From assembly GCA_024698705.1 (NCBI GenBank), contig JAILQX010000047.1, positions 1 through 64,000 on the forward strand: DNA of 64,000 nt, in the 5' to 3' direction. Position numbers and translations under genes: made by a program. Positions within the stretch are counted from its first letter, which is position 1; each line of letters starts with the position of its first letter. Origin of the DNA: Lachnospiraceae bacterium (lineage in GTDB: Bacteria > Bacillota > Clostridia > Lachnospirales > Lachnospiraceae). Of the stretch, positions 34,699 through 43,970 are shown one piece after another. Under the pieces are notes generated by a model. The model saw only the letters and a program-made list of their open reading frames with translations. It did not search any database and was not told the DNA's origin.

Positions 34699-36009
34699 AT
34701 GGCGGAAAACGGATTTGCCGAAGGCAGGAAAATGTATGACCTGGCTGCCGAGATGTTTCCTTGGTGCAGAAGTATCACCGGTGAAGGGATAAGAAAGACA
34801 CTGAGAAGGATACAGCAGGAAATACCCGAGATGACCATCCATGAAGTGCCAACCGGGACAAAGGTCTTTGACTGGAATGTTCCGAAGGAGTGGGAGATCA
34901 ATGAAGCCTGGGTGGAAGACGAAGACGGTAACAGAGTGATCGATTTTGCGGATTGCAATCTTCATATCCTCGGTTATTCGATCCCGGTCGACAAGGTCGT
35001 ATCGCTGGATGAACTGCAGGAGCATCTGTATTCATCACCCGAACAGCCCGATTATATCCCTTATGTCACAAGCTATTATAAAGAACGCTGGGGCTTTTGC
35101 ATGGCAGACAGCAAAAGAAAGCAGCTTAAGTCGGGCAATTATCATGTCCATATAGATTCGAGGCTTTTTGACGGCAGCCTTACATACGGAGAAGTGCTGA
35201 TACCGGGCGAAACAGAGGATGAAGTATTTTTCTCCACTTATTGCTGCCATCCGTCAATGGCCAACAACGAATTAAGCGGCCCCGTGGTAGTGACCGAAGT
35301 GGTCAACTATATAAAAAGCTTCAAAAACAGAAGACTGAGTTATCGTATCGTATTTATTCCGGAGACTATAGGCTCCATAACATACATGTCAAAGAATCTT
35401 CCCGAAATGAAGAAGCATATCATCGCAGGCTTCAATATAAGCTGTGTAGGTGATGACCGCGAATACGGATTCATGCCGAGCAAAGAGGGAGATACACTTG
35501 CTGACAGGGTTGCAATAAACATACTCGGAAGCGAGCATCCCGAATATCGCACTTATACTTTTCACGACAGGGGAAGTGACGAGAGAGAGTATTGTTCGGT
35601 CGGAGCGGACCTTCCAGTAGTATTGCTCACAAGATCCAAATACAATGAATATCCGGAGTATCACACATCTGCCGATGATATGAGTCTTATTTCCCCGAAG
35701 GGACTTCAGGGGACATACGATCTGATAACAGATATCATAAAGACACTGGAATTCAACAGATATTACCGTATCAATACGATAGGTGAGCCGCAGCTCGGAA
35801 AGAGGGGACTGTATCCCGACCTGAGCCGTAAGGATGCGTACACCGATGCATTCTGGGCGATGAAGGATGTGCTGGCTTACTCCGACGGAAAAAGAGACCT
35901 GATAGGACTTAGTGATAAGATAGGTGCGCCTGTCAAAACCATCATGCCTATCATTGAAAAAATGATCAAAGCGGGGCTCATGGATGTATCAAATGAGCCT
36001 GTGAGATAA
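34699..36009 (+). CDS. DUF4910/aminopeptidase-like enzyme of glycan loci
   Basis: 436 residues. The N-terminus (MFPWCRSITGEGIRKTLRRIQ and TKVFDWNVPKEWEINEAWV) and the middle (FFSTYCCHPSMANNELSGPVV, with a metal-binding-like His and Asp/Asn; IPETIGSITY; YHTSADD) match the DUF4910 proteins annotated as polysaccharide-biosynthesis, aminopeptidase-like M28-type. A C-terminal winged-helix-like part follows. It may cut an amide or peptide on a glycan precursor; the reaction is not known. SD GGAGG. Its stop lies in a duplicated GC-rich block. Confidence 0.85.
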   Translation: MAENGFAEGRKMYDLAAEMFPWCRSITGEGIRKTLRRIQQEIPEMTIHEVPTGTKVFDWNVPKEWEINEAWVEDEDGNRVIDFADCNLHILGYSIPVDKVVSLDELQEHLYSSPEQPDYIPYVTSYYKERWGFCMADSKRKQLKSGNYHVHIDSRLFDGSLTYGEVLIPGETEDEVFFSTYCCHPSMANNELSGPVVVTEVVNYIKSFKNRRLSYRIVFIPETIGSITYMSKNLPEMKKHIIAGFNISCVGDDREYGFMPSKEGDTLADRVAINILGSEHPEYRTYTFHDRGSDEREYCSVGADLPVVLLTRSKYNEYPEYHTSADDMSLISPKGLQGTYDLITDIIKTLEFNRYYRINTIGEPQLGKRGLYPDLSRKDAYTDAFWAMKDVLAYSDGKRDLIGLSDKIGAPVKTIMPIIEKMIKAGLMDVSNEPVR

Positions 36010-36072
36010 AATGACCGATACCGGTCCATGGCCCGAGCGGCCGGATAAAATGATCCATGGCCCGAGCGGCCG
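36005..36072. repeat. GC-rich duplication containing a stop codon
   Basis: GATAAAATGA (36005, with the TAA stop) followed by CCATGGCCCGAGCGGCCG (36026-36043); both parts recur at 36044 and 36055-36072. The second copy lacks about 11 bases of spacer. Confidence 0.88.
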
Positions 36073-36088
36073 ACTAGTGAGGATTTTC

Positions 36089-37201
36089 TTGAAAGACAGG
36101 ATTTATATTTGCCATACATACTATCATGCATATATCGCCTTCCTTAAAGAACTGGCCCTTCCCTCTGCGCAGCGCGGTCATGCGACTCTCATGCTTTCCA
36201 TGATGTCCAATGATTTTGAATCATTTCCTGAGAGAGCCGCAAAAACAGGGCTGTGGGAGAATGTCATTGCATTTGATGAGAAGGAGCCCGAGTATTTTCC
36301 CGAGATCATGGAGTACAAGAAGGACAGGGGAAACATCGTTCTCAATATGTTCCAGAGGATAAGATTTACCAAACTCCTTGCAGCAAAGGAAGCGTCCTTC
36401 ATCCCTGTAAATCTCAGAGAATATAAGGACATATATGTGTTCTGTGACTCAGATCCGATAGGATATTATCTCAACAAAGAGAAGATATATTATCACGCGG
36501 TCGAAGACGGGCTGGATACGCTGGTCCACAGTGACGATGCAAGGATCGACAACCGTGGGGCATTCGGACTGAAGGTATTTTTATCGAAAAAACTCAATCT
36601 GATATTTATAGAGAACGGATACGGCAGATATTGTATCGATATGGAAGTAAATGACATCGGTGCCATAGAGATGCCATGCCCGTATTACAAAGAGATTCCG
36701 AGGAAGCAGCTGACTGACAGACTGACGGATGAAGACAGGGAAATACTTCTTGACGCATTTGTCAGAAATAAAGCGGAGATCGAAAACGGACTTGCAAATG
36801 CTTCGCAGGCGGATGAGAGAAGGCAGAAGATCCTTGTATTGACGGATCCTTTGTGCGACCTTGAGACAAGAGAAAGACTCTTTAAGGATATAATAGATTT
36901 TTACGCAGCCAAAGGACAGGTATTTATAAAGCCGCATCCAAGGGACCGCCTTGATTATCATAAGGCGTTTTCGGAATATCCGATCATTGATGCATCGGTT
37001 CCGATGGAACTTCTGGGCTTCATAAAGGATGTGAGATTTGATGTTGTCGTTACGGTTTATACAGATCTCGGAGCCATAGATTTTGCCGAAAGAAAGGTGA
37101 GACTCGGCAATACATTTATGGACAAATACGAGGATCCCGAGATACACAACAAGCATATGGCTGCGGGCTTATCACAGGAGAAGGACGACCCGCTGGAGTA
37201 A
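36089..37201 (+). CDS. GT52-like glycosyltransferase (sialyltransferase family)
   Basis: 370 residues from the TTG at 36089 (TGAGGA five bases before). Starting there gives MKDRIYICHTYYHAYIAFLKEL, as in family 52 (lipooligosaccharide sialyltransferase-like) proteins; the upstream open stretch to 36011 is the GC-rich duplication and not likely translated. Further landmarks: FCDSDPIGYYLN, YHAVEDGLDTL, ILVLTDPLCDLETR, IKPHPRDRLDY and VVTVYTDLGAIDFA. It probably adds a sugar to a surface glycan. Donor and acceptor are unknown. Confidence 0.78.
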   Translation: MKDRIYICHTYYHAYIAFLKELALPSAQRGHATLMLSMMSNDFESFPERAAKTGLWENVIAFDEKEPEYFPEIMEYKKDRGNIVLNMFQRIRFTKLLAAKEASFIPVNLREYKDIYVFCDSDPIGYYLNKEKIYYHAVEDGLDTLVHSDDARIDNRGAFGLKVFLSKKLNLIFIENGYGRYCIDMEVNDIGAIEMPCPYYKEIPRKQLTDRLTDEDREILLDAFVRNKAEIENGLANASQADERRQKILVLTDPLCDLETRERLFKDIIDFYAAKGQVFIKPHPRDRLDYHKAFSEYPIIDASVPMELLGFIKDVRFDVVVTVYTDLGAIDFAERKVRLGNTFMDKYEDPEIHNKHMAAGLSQEKDDPLE

Positions 37202-37205
37202 AGAT

Positions 37206-38378
37206 ATGAGTACTGGTAAAAAAAGAGAAGCCAATTTTGAATTATTGCGGATAATAGCTGTATTTATGGTGCTCATTCTGCATTATCTGAGTCATTCGGG
37301 AAGCCTCATCGTTAGCGATGCCCCCATGACCGGAAGGCAGATCACGGGGCAGTTTATCGACTCAATGTGTATCGTTGCCGTAAATGTCTGGGTACTTATC
37401 AGCGGTTATTTTCTTTCAAAGAAGAGTTTTAAACTTACCAGGATCTTGAAACTGCTTGCGGAAGTTATGTTTTATACGATCGTGATCTATCTGATCATGC
37501 TCATCGTATGTCCCGATGCGGTCGCTGAGATCGGAGGGGCATATCAGACAGTATTGTTCTTTTTCCCGGTTTCTTCGGCGCAGTTTAACTTTGTGACATT
37601 TTATCTGCTTCTGTACGTGATAGCACCCGTACTCAATGCGGGTATAGAGCATCTGAGTGAAAAGCAGTTAAAGACGGTCATATTTGGACTTTTGTTCTGG
37701 CTCTGCTTCATAAAGAGCATAGTACCCGTGCAGTTTGCACTCGACAAAAACGGATACAGCCTTGACTGGTATATCTGTCTGTATCTTATTGCCGCATATA
37801 TCGGAAGATACGATATCAAAGTACTTAAGTCAAAGCGCTCGGGTGCTGTGGTCTATATCATTTCCGTATTGATCCTGTTCGCCGTTGATACAGGTTTCCA
37901 TGAGATAATCTACAATACAGGAAGATTCAGAACCTGTGAAAACATAACCTCGGATTATAATTATATCTTCTGCCTGACGGGAGCTTTGGGACTCTTTACG
38001 GCATTCAGATATATGAAGATAAAAGAAGGATTTATCGCCGATACGGCAAGAAGGCTCGCGCCCTTCAGCCTTGGCATTTATCTTATCCATGAGCACGGGC
38101 TCATAAGGGGCAGATGGCTTACATGGATGTGCGCCATATTCGGTGATGTGCCGGAAAATCCGGCTTTATTTGCCGGCCATCTTATGGCCTGCGTCGCAGT
38201 ATTGTTCATATGCTGTGCCATTGCGGACTGGCTGCGAAGCCTGTTATTTGACGGCGTCGGCAGGGTATGTGCGGATACGAAGCTTGCGGGCCGGTTAAAA
38301 AAAGCTGACACGGAGTTGGCAGGTTGCTTAAATAAATCTGACACGGAGCCGGCAAAACCGGATTCTGATAAAATATAG
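37206..38378 (+). CDS. Acyltransferase-3 family membrane protein
   Basis: 390 residues with about ten helices. Starts KREANFELLRIIAVFMVLILHYLSHSG, with the catalytic-type His of membrane O-acyltransferases, followed by INVWVLISGYFLSKKSF-like pattern (VNVWVLISGYF). Such proteins acetylate or succinylate surface glycans. The C-terminal tail has in-frame repeats (ADTELAGCLNKSDTEPA). It begins 4 bases after the GT52-like gene. Confidence 0.88.
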   Translation: MSTGKKREANFELLRIIAVFMVLILHYLSHSGSLIVSDAPMTGRQITGQFIDSMCIVAVNVWVLISGYFLSKKSFKLTRILKLLAEVMFYTIVIYLIMLIVCPDAVAEIGGAYQTVLFFFPVSSAQFNFVTFYLLLYVIAPVLNAGIEHLSEKQLKTVIFGLLFWLCFIKSIVPVQFALDKNGYSLDWYICLYLIAAYIGRYDIKVLKSKRSGAVVYIISVLILFAVDTGFHEIIYNTGRFRTCENITSDYNYIFCLTGALGLFTAFRYMKIKEGFIADTARRLAPFSLGIYLIHEHGLIRGRWLTWMCAIFGDVPENPALFAGHLMACVAVLFICCAIADWLRSLLFDGVGRVCADTKLAGRLKKADTELAGCLNKSDTEPAKPDSDKI

Positions 38379-38383
38379 TGAGA

Positions 38384-38458
38384 TCATGCGTTTAGCAGGG
38401 AAGGATCATGCCTCTAACGTGAAGGCGGATAGGGTGATACATGCTTCTGAGCGTAATA
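38384..38458. repeat. Partial repeats before the GT2 gene
   Basis: GATCATGC occurs at two places (near 38384 and 38406) and GATACATGCTTCTGAG follows at the gene start (ATG 38441). The copies are diverged. Confidence 0.4.
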
Positions 38459-39505
38459 GTGCCGGTATATAATATGGCGGCGGATGATAAACTTAAATGG
38501 TGTCTCGACAGTCTCGTTAATCAGACTGTTGCGGGAAATGATTACGAGATCATTGCTGTTGACGATGCTTCAACAGACGGGTCTTTTGAGATCATGCAAC
38601 AGTATGAGGCTGAATACGGGGCATTTTTTCATGCGATCCGGTCGACAGTGAACCACCATCAGGGAGGTGCCAAGAACATCGGTCTTTCCGTGGCCAAAGG
38701 GGAATGGATAGGCTTCATAGATGCGGACGACTGGGTCACTCCGGATTATTATGAAAGACTGCTTAAAAAAGCCGAAGAGACCGGTGCAGACATGGTCGGC
38801 TGCGATTACAGCATGACGCCGGAGCACGGCTGGAACATAGGAGTCATTGACCACAATAACGATCCGGCCCAGACCGGAGTACTCGATCATGAAAAATACA
38901 GACAGCTGGTTCTTGAACCGGGCAGTCTGGTCGTAAAGATATACAAAAGAGAGATCATCTTCGGAGACGGCAGCAGCCCGGTATTTCCGGAGGACATCTT
39001 CTACGAGGACAATGCGGTTGCCAACACATGGATGTTGCGTGCGAAGCATTTCGAGTATATTGATGAGCCTTTGTATTTTTACTACCAGCACGGCAATTCA
39101 ACAGTTCACACTCTGTCCATGAAAAATCTGGAGGACAGGAAGACAGCCGGAAGGCTCATGCTCTCGGAAGCAAAGAAATACGGCTACTTTGATACATACA
39201 GAGACGAACTTGAATTCAAGTTCACGGTTCTTTTTTACAGCAACACACTCTTTTCCGCGATGCAATGCAGACCGTTTCTGAAGGGCTGCTACAGATTCAC
39301 CGCCGACCTCGGAAAAGAGATGAAGGAAACATTTCCGGATTTTCAGGCAAATGCATATTATCTGGAAAAACTCCATCCGGAAGAGAGGAAACTGATCGCG
39401 ATGCAGATGAAGTCCCAGCTGCATTTCTACGTTTATTACAGAGCCCTATGGGCTTACAGGGACCTGAAAAAGATGCTAAAGGGGAGTGGAAACTGTCAGG
39501 GGTGA
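38441..39505 (+). CDS. Family 2 glycosyltransferase
   Basis: 354 residues. GT-A fold: LLSVIVPVYNMAADDKLKWCLDSLVNQTV, IIAVDDASTDGSFEIM, GGAKNIGLSVAKGEWIGFIDADDWV with the DXD motif, and a later FYEDNAVANTWML. Cytosolic transferase of surface polysaccharide or teichoic-acid decoration. Last gene of the locus; a terminator stem covers its stop codon. Confidence 0.92.
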   Translation: MLLSVIVPVYNMAADDKLKWCLDSLVNQTVAGNDYEIIAVDDASTDGSFEIMQQYEAEYGAFFHAIRSTVNHHQGGAKNIGLSVAKGEWIGFIDADDWVTPDYYERLLKKAEETGADMVGCDYSMTPEHGWNIGVIDHNNDPAQTGVLDHEKYRQLVLEPGSLVVKIYKREIIFGDGSSPVFPEDIFYEDNAVANTWMLRAKHFEYIDEPLYFYYQHGNSTVHTLSMKNLEDRKTAGRLMLSEAKKYGYFDTYRDELEFKFTVLFYSNTLFSAMQCRPFLKGCYRFTADLGKEMKETFPDFQANAYYLEKLHPEERKLIAMQMKSQLHFYVYYRALWAYRDLKKMLKGSGNCQG

Positions 39506-39538
39506 TCGGCCGTTCGGCCGGTCACCTCTTATATTTTT
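39501..39538 (+). terminator. Terminator overlapping the GT2 stop codon
   Basis: GGTGATCGGCC/GGCCGGTCACC stem with GTTC loop; the T-rich tail reads TCTTATATTTTT. The stop TGA (39503-39505) lies in the stem. Confidence 0.8.
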
Positions 39539-39568
39539 GATGACCGGAAAAAAATTTTATTTCCTCTA

Positions 39569-39597
39569 TTGACAATGGAAAAAGGGTGATATATATT
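39569..39597 (+). promoter_or_regulatory. Promoter of the YtrA-type/ABC operon
   Basis: Perfect TTGACA (39569-39574), 17-bp spacer, TATATT (39592-39597), with TG at 39587 as an extended -10. Confidence 0.9.
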
Positions 39598-39629
39598 TTA
39601 AGTGTACTAACGGTACTAGTACACTTAAA
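39597..39629. promoter_or_regulatory. Perfect 13-bp inverted-repeat operator
   Basis: TTTAAGTGTACTA-N7-TAGTACACTTAAA (33 bp) begins on the last base of the -10 box and covers the transcription start, so binding would repress. The regulator encoded next is the obvious ligand, as in YtrA autoregulation. Confidence 0.88.
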
Positions 39630-39666
39630 TTGCATGCAAAAGACACAACAAAAAAAGGAGGAGTTC

Positions 39667-40038
39667 ATGATTTGGATAGATTATAAAGACTCGACACCAA
39701 TTTATGAACAGATAGTCAACAGGTTTAAGAATCTGATCGTCAGGGGGATACTGAAGGCTGATGATAAGATGCCGTCGGTAAGGAATCTTGCTATTGAACT
39801 GTCTATAAATCCCAATACGATCCAGAAAGCGTATATGATGCTGGAGCAGCAGGGATTTATATACACAGTCAAAGGCAGGGGGAATTTTGTCGCAGCGGGG
39901 AGCGAACTGATGGATATCAAAAAACGTGAGATCATCGATAAACTTGAGGCTGTTGCCAATGAGGCCAAAGAGGCCGGACTGGACATTCGTAAACTGGTAG
40001 ATGAAATGCTGAATAATAAAGAAGGGGAGAGAGTATGA
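39667..40038 (+). CDS. GntR family regulator, YtrA subfamily
   Basis: 123 residues. N-terminal winged helix (IDYKDSTPIYEQIVNRFKNLIVRGIL; MPSVRNLAIELSINPNTIQKAYMMLEQQGFI) and a short C-terminal helical tail, as in YtrA-type regulators of ABC operons. The frame opens at 39586, but the ATG at 39667 has AAAGGAGG 6 bases upstream. It probably represses its own operon through the operator at 39597-39629. In Bacillus, YtrA-type operons respond to cell-wall antibiotics; here the inducer is unknown. It overlaps the next gene by 4 bases (ATGA). Confidence 0.93.
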   Translation: MIWIDYKDSTPIYEQIVNRFKNLIVRGILKADDKMPSVRNLAIELSINPNTIQKAYMMLEQQGFIYTVKGRGNFVAAGSELMDIKKREIIDKLEAVANEAKEAGLDIRKLVDEMLNNKEGERV

Positions 40039-40943
40039 TAGACATTAAAAATGTTACAAAAAGATTTAATGGATACGAAGCCATTTCGTCCATGGATCTT
40101 ACGATCAATAACGGAATTGTCTATGGCCTTCTGGGAACAAACGGTGCAGGTAAATCAACCCTGTTGCGTATGATCTCCGGAGTTATCAAGCCTGACGAAG
40201 GAGTTATCTTGGTCGATAATGAGAATTCATATGACAATCCGAATGTCAAAAAGAAACTGTTCTTTGTATCGGATGACCAGTATTTCTTTGCACACAGTAC
40301 AGGCGCCGATATGGCAGCATATCTGCAGAGTATATACGAAAATTTTGACATGGAGCAGTTCAATAAGATAACAGAACAGCTGGCATTGGATAAGGACAGA
40401 AAGGTCGACACCTTCTCAAAGGGTATGAAAAAGCAGATGGCTATCGTTCTGGGATTATGTGCCAAGACGGATTATCTTCTGTGCGATGAAACATTTGACG
40501 GTCTGGATCCGGTCATGCGTCAGGCGATAAAGAGTTTATTTGCAAAAGAAATGTCCGAGAGATCCTTCGCGCCGGTCTTGGCTTCACACAACCTGCGTGA
40601 ACTGGAAGATATATGTGATACGATCGGTTTACTGCACAAGGGCGGTGTATTGCTTGCCAAGGATCTTGATGAGGCAAAATGCGGACTGCAGAAGGTTCAG
40701 GTTGTATTTGAGAGCGATGCGGATCGTGAGAGATTCACTGATGCGGTCAAGATCGTTACATCCAATAATTCAGGATCGATGTATATTTACACGGTAAGCG
40801 GAACAAGGGATGAGATCATCACTGTTCTCGGATCGGTCAATACCGTATTTACCGAGATGCTGCCGCTTTCTTTGGAAGAAATATTTATAAGTGAAACGGA
40901 GGTAGTCGGATATGACGTCAAAAAGCTCATTCTGGAAGATTAG
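40035..40943 (+). CDS. ABC transporter ATP-binding protein
   Basis: 302 residues. Walker A GTNGAGKST (about 35-43), Q-loop region FFVSDDQYFF, signature FSKGMKKQM, Walker B LLCDETFDGLD and H-loop SHNLRE. The C-terminal extension is like that of YtrB/NatA-type exporters' ATPases. It should pair with the membrane protein encoded next, which overlaps it by 32 bases. Confidence 0.93.
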   Translation: MIDIKNVTKRFNGYEAISSMDLTINNGIVYGLLGTNGAGKSTLLRMISGVIKPDEGVILVDNENSYDNPNVKKKLFFVSDDQYFFAHSTGADMAAYLQSIYENFDMEQFNKITEQLALDKDRKVDTFSKGMKKQMAIVLGLCAKTDYLLCDETFDGLDPVMRQAIKSLFAKEMSERSFAPVLASHNLRELEDICDTIGLLHKGGVLLAKDLDEAKCGLQKVQVVFESDADRERFTDAVKIVTSNNSGSMYIYTVSGTRDEIITVLGSVNTVFTEMLPLSLEEIFISETEVVGYDVKKLILED

Positions 40944-43065
40944 TCGTCTTAATTCAAAAAAGCGTTTTCCGTTTTTTATCATATGTTTTCTGGTATGCTT
41001 TTTCATTATGCCGGTAATCACCTATGTGGACGTTATGAACGCCAAAGCAATACTGGAAAGGTACGGACCGATCGCACTTAACGAGACGTTTTATAATATG
41101 AGACTTATTTCATTGCCGCCTTTTTCGGGATTCCATGGAATCCTTACGGCAGCGCTCGCATTGCTGCTCGCGATAACGGGGTGGTCGTGGAATAATCAGA
41201 TCAAAAAGGTTGATTTCTATAAGGCGCTTCCGGTCAAGGAATCTGTCAGATGGTGGTATATCAATCTCAACAATCTGTTCATATTCATGATATGCTACGG
41301 TATCAATCTGATCCTCAGTAACATCGTGCTTGCCTGCGGGGGTTTTTATTCACCTACGGCTCTTAAGGTAAGTCTGGTCGGATTTCTGGTACACACACTG
41401 CTTTTCATTGCGGTTTACATGATCATCTGTATAGCACAGCTGCTTACAGGCAATTTTATCCTGGCGGCGCTGGGGGGATGCTATCTGGTAGTATTGGAAC
41501 CGCTTATCAGATTTATGATCTATGCATTGAGTGATTCATTTTTTAAGACATACAGTCATTTGGCATATTTACATGACGGAATATATATTCTGGAAAAGGG
41601 GATACTGACTCCGATCGCGCCATATATAAATGCAGTGGGCTATAGATTCAACACCAATAAGGTGTATTTTGCGGATAACGCGGGTCTTGTAAAAGGGATA
41701 GTGATACTGTGCATACAAATCGCAGTATACGGTTTTATAGCATATAAGCTCTACAGAGCAAGAGCAAGTTATGCAGGCAATAACAATATAGCATTCGGCT
41801 TTGCCAAGCCGATCATCAAATGTATCATCATGATACCGGCAATCGTATTTGCGGCGCTGGGCTTCCATACGATCAACGGTGACGGAGACGGCTTTATGAT
41901 ATTCGGCTTCATCAGCGGAGTTATCATTTCACAGATACTACTGCAGTATCTTATCGAAGGCGATTTCAAATGTGTCGTTAAAGGCATTCGTTCGGCTGTT
42001 GTTTCAACGGTCATTGCCGCAGTGATAGTGATCATATTTACGGCGGATGTTTTCGGGTATGACAGGTACATCCCTGAGGCAGATGAGGTAGAGAGTTTCG
42101 CTGTTATATATGACAGTGATATCTACAGTGATTATTTAGAGGACGATGGAGAATATGTACCCTACGGACAGTATCTTATGAATCATATGAAATTAACCGA
42201 TAAGCAATTGCTTTCAAAGCTTACCGGATATATTTCGGAGTCATTGAGTGAAGATAAATACAATGAGAATAATTATGATGGACGGTCATATGGTGTAGGC
42301 GTTACGGTCAAATATGAAACAACGAGCGGAAAAACGATCACAAGATCATATGTCATGGCGAACGGCAGAGGAAAGGAACTATACAGGGACCTGTACAACA
42401 ACAGGGAATATGTTGATGTACACAATCCTCTTAAAAATGAGTCGATAGCTGAAAAACTCAGTGACAAGAATGCATATATAAGCGCTTTTTACGATTCTTT
42501 TGTGGATTTTGATTACAATAGCGTGCACTTCGAAGAGGGGGATATACTACCTTTATTTGATGCCATCCAGAAGGATATGGACGCAAGAAAAGCAGATGAT
42601 GTGACAGACGGTAATATGATAGGAGAGGTGTGTGTATACATAGAACCGCGCGTGGAGCGCTATGATTACTACGGCGGATCGTATTCAACCAACCTTTCAT
42701 TTGCGGTATATGATTGTGATGCATATATGCTGAAACTTCTTGAAAAATACGAATATGATATTACCGAGCCCAACTGGGATGAGGTTGAGAGATTTGAGGT
42801 TACCAGATATGACTATGACAGCGGTCAGTCATACAGCGGTAATATCGAGAAGGATGACCCGATGTTTGAAACACTCAAGGGTATGGTGATCATATCCGGC
42901 AATTACGGTACTTCATCGGTGCCCAATTTCGATGTTTACAACAATGATCTGAATGTCTCGGCTGTAAGCAACAACAGATATCTGCATTTCTATCTCAGGG
43001 AAGGAGAATATCCGGAAGGTCTTGATGACAAGCTTAAACCGGATCAAAACGGATTATATTACTGA
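40912..43065 (+). CDS. ABC-2-like permease with large soluble C-terminal domain (DUF6449 type)
   Basis: 717 residues. About ten helices lie in residues 20-385 (including LTAALALLLAITGWSWNNQIKKVDFYKALPVKESVRWWYINLNN), and a soluble domain of about 330 residues rich in Tyr and Asp follows, which fits the clostridial YtrC/DUF6449 permease layout. SD GGAGGT inside the ATPase gene. Likely exports or senses an envelope-active compound together with the preceding ATPase. Confidence 0.82.
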   Translation: MTSKSSFWKISRLNSKKRFPFFIICFLVCFFIMPVITYVDVMNAKAILERYGPIALNETFYNMRLISLPPFSGFHGILTAALALLLAITGWSWNNQIKKVDFYKALPVKESVRWWYINLNNLFIFMICYGINLILSNIVLACGGFYSPTALKVSLVGFLVHTLLFIAVYMIICIAQLLTGNFILAALGGCYLVVLEPLIRFMIYALSDSFFKTYSHLAYLHDGIYILEKGILTPIAPYINAVGYRFNTNKVYFADNAGLVKGIVILCIQIAVYGFIAYKLYRARASYAGNNNIAFGFAKPIIKCIIMIPAIVFAALGFHTINGDGDGFMIFGFISGVIISQILLQYLIEGDFKCVVKGIRSAVVSTVIAAVIVIIFTADVFGYDRYIPEADEVESFAVIYDSDIYSDYLEDDGEYVPYGQYLMNHMKLTDKQLLSKLTGYISESLSEDKYNENNYDGRSYGVGVTVKYETTSGKTITRSYVMANGRGKELYRDLYNNREYVDVHNPLKNESIAEKLSDKNAYISAFYDSFVDFDYNSVHFEEGDILPLFDAIQKDMDARKADDVTDGNMIGEVCVYIEPRVERYDYYGGSYSTNLSFAVYDCDAYMLKLLEKYEYDITEPNWDEVERFEVTRYDYDSGQSYSGNIEKDDPMFETLKGMVIISGNYGTSSVPNFDVYNNDLNVSAVSNNRYLHFYLREGEYPEGLDDKLKPDQNGLYY

Positions 43066-43083
43066 CCTGTTCAGCTGCGGGAG

Positions 43084-43205
43084 ACTTATGTGAGATAAGC
43101 TTCTTAAGGAGCGCAGACACTTATGTGAGATAAGCTTCTGAAGTAGAACGAACACTTATGTGAAATAAGCTTCTGAAGTAGAACGAACACTTATGTGAAA
43201 TAAGG
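43084..43205. repeat. 35-bp tandem repeat, four units
   Basis: ACTTATGTGA(G/A)ATAAG begins units at 43084, 43119, 43154 and 43189, exactly 35 bp apart. The array ends at the terminator stem. Confidence 0.95.
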
Positions 43206-43233
43206 GAAGACCACCACGTGTGGTCTTCTTTTT
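43206..43233 (+). terminator. Terminator of the ABC operon
   Basis: GAAGACCAC/GTGGTCTTC stem, CACGT loop and T5; located right after the 35-bp array. Confidence 0.9.
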
Positions 43234-43932
43234 GTGTCATTACAGGAGATTTCAGGAGTGCTCATGTTTTGAAGATATCCCGAAGGTTGAAAAGTCTTTA
43301 TTTAGTGGTTGAAAGGCTGTATTCAGAGGCTTTGTTGACAGAGATAGGCATGCAATGCTATCATCAGAGCACTTAAAGGTTATAAGCGTGACGGGATATG
43401 GTATCTCGTATGATTGGAATCAGTAAGATATGACGTGTCATATGCTTCCGTGGCTTAAATGCGGATGCTTACAGGCACAAAAGACAAGTTGGACAGATAA
43501 AATGAGCCTTCAGGACAATTTATCTGTTTTATTTCAAATCAAATAGAAGTATTTCATTTCGCGAACAGATAATATCAGGAATTCAGTTGGATTATCTGTT
43601 GAAATTCCCTATGTGACAAAATTTTATAAAAATATAACAGATAATATTTCATATTTTAGGATATTATCTGTTGAAGGACATTAAAAACACACTGATAATG
43701 GCATTTTATACAGATAAATTGACGTTTTACAGGGAATTATCTGTATGGCAGAAATTGTCTGTTTGTAAGCTGAATAAGGTCTCAAAACAGATCAAAAGTG
43801 ATCGTGTATATAGCAGTTTAAAACGATTAAAGTCAAAACAGATCATATGTTTTCGGATCAGGTTTCAGCCAAGCAGAGATCACCGAAGATCAATATGCCT
43901 ACAAGTACATTGGAAAATATAAGGAGACGATT
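43234..43932. other. Intergenic region with dyad array before the nuclease-like gene
   Basis: About 700 bases with no convincing gene. The main feature is the four-unit dyad array (43493-43744). A frame without a start codon (43831 onward) runs in phase with the good ribosome site and ATG at 43933, and may be remnant coding DNA. Confidence 0.65.
43493..43744. repeat. Regular array of four 35-bp dyads ACAGATAA-N19-TTATCTGT
   Basis: Copies at 43493-43527, 43565-43599, 43637-43671 and 43710-43744. Each is exactly 35 bp with identical 8-bp inverted ends; starts are 72, 72 and 73 bp apart. The 19 inner bases vary but often have AGGA or GGAA before the right arm. The 37-38-bp spacers are unrelated. 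Two more copies lie at 46830 and 46903, 73 bp apart. Confidence 0.95.
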
Positions 43933-43970
43933 ATGGATCTGAAAAGCATGATAAAAAGAAACAAAAAGAA

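Noticed and set aside
43493-43744. CRISPR array
   Set aside because: Spacing is regular, but the repeats share only 8-base ends; the inner 19 bases vary and no cas genes are present.
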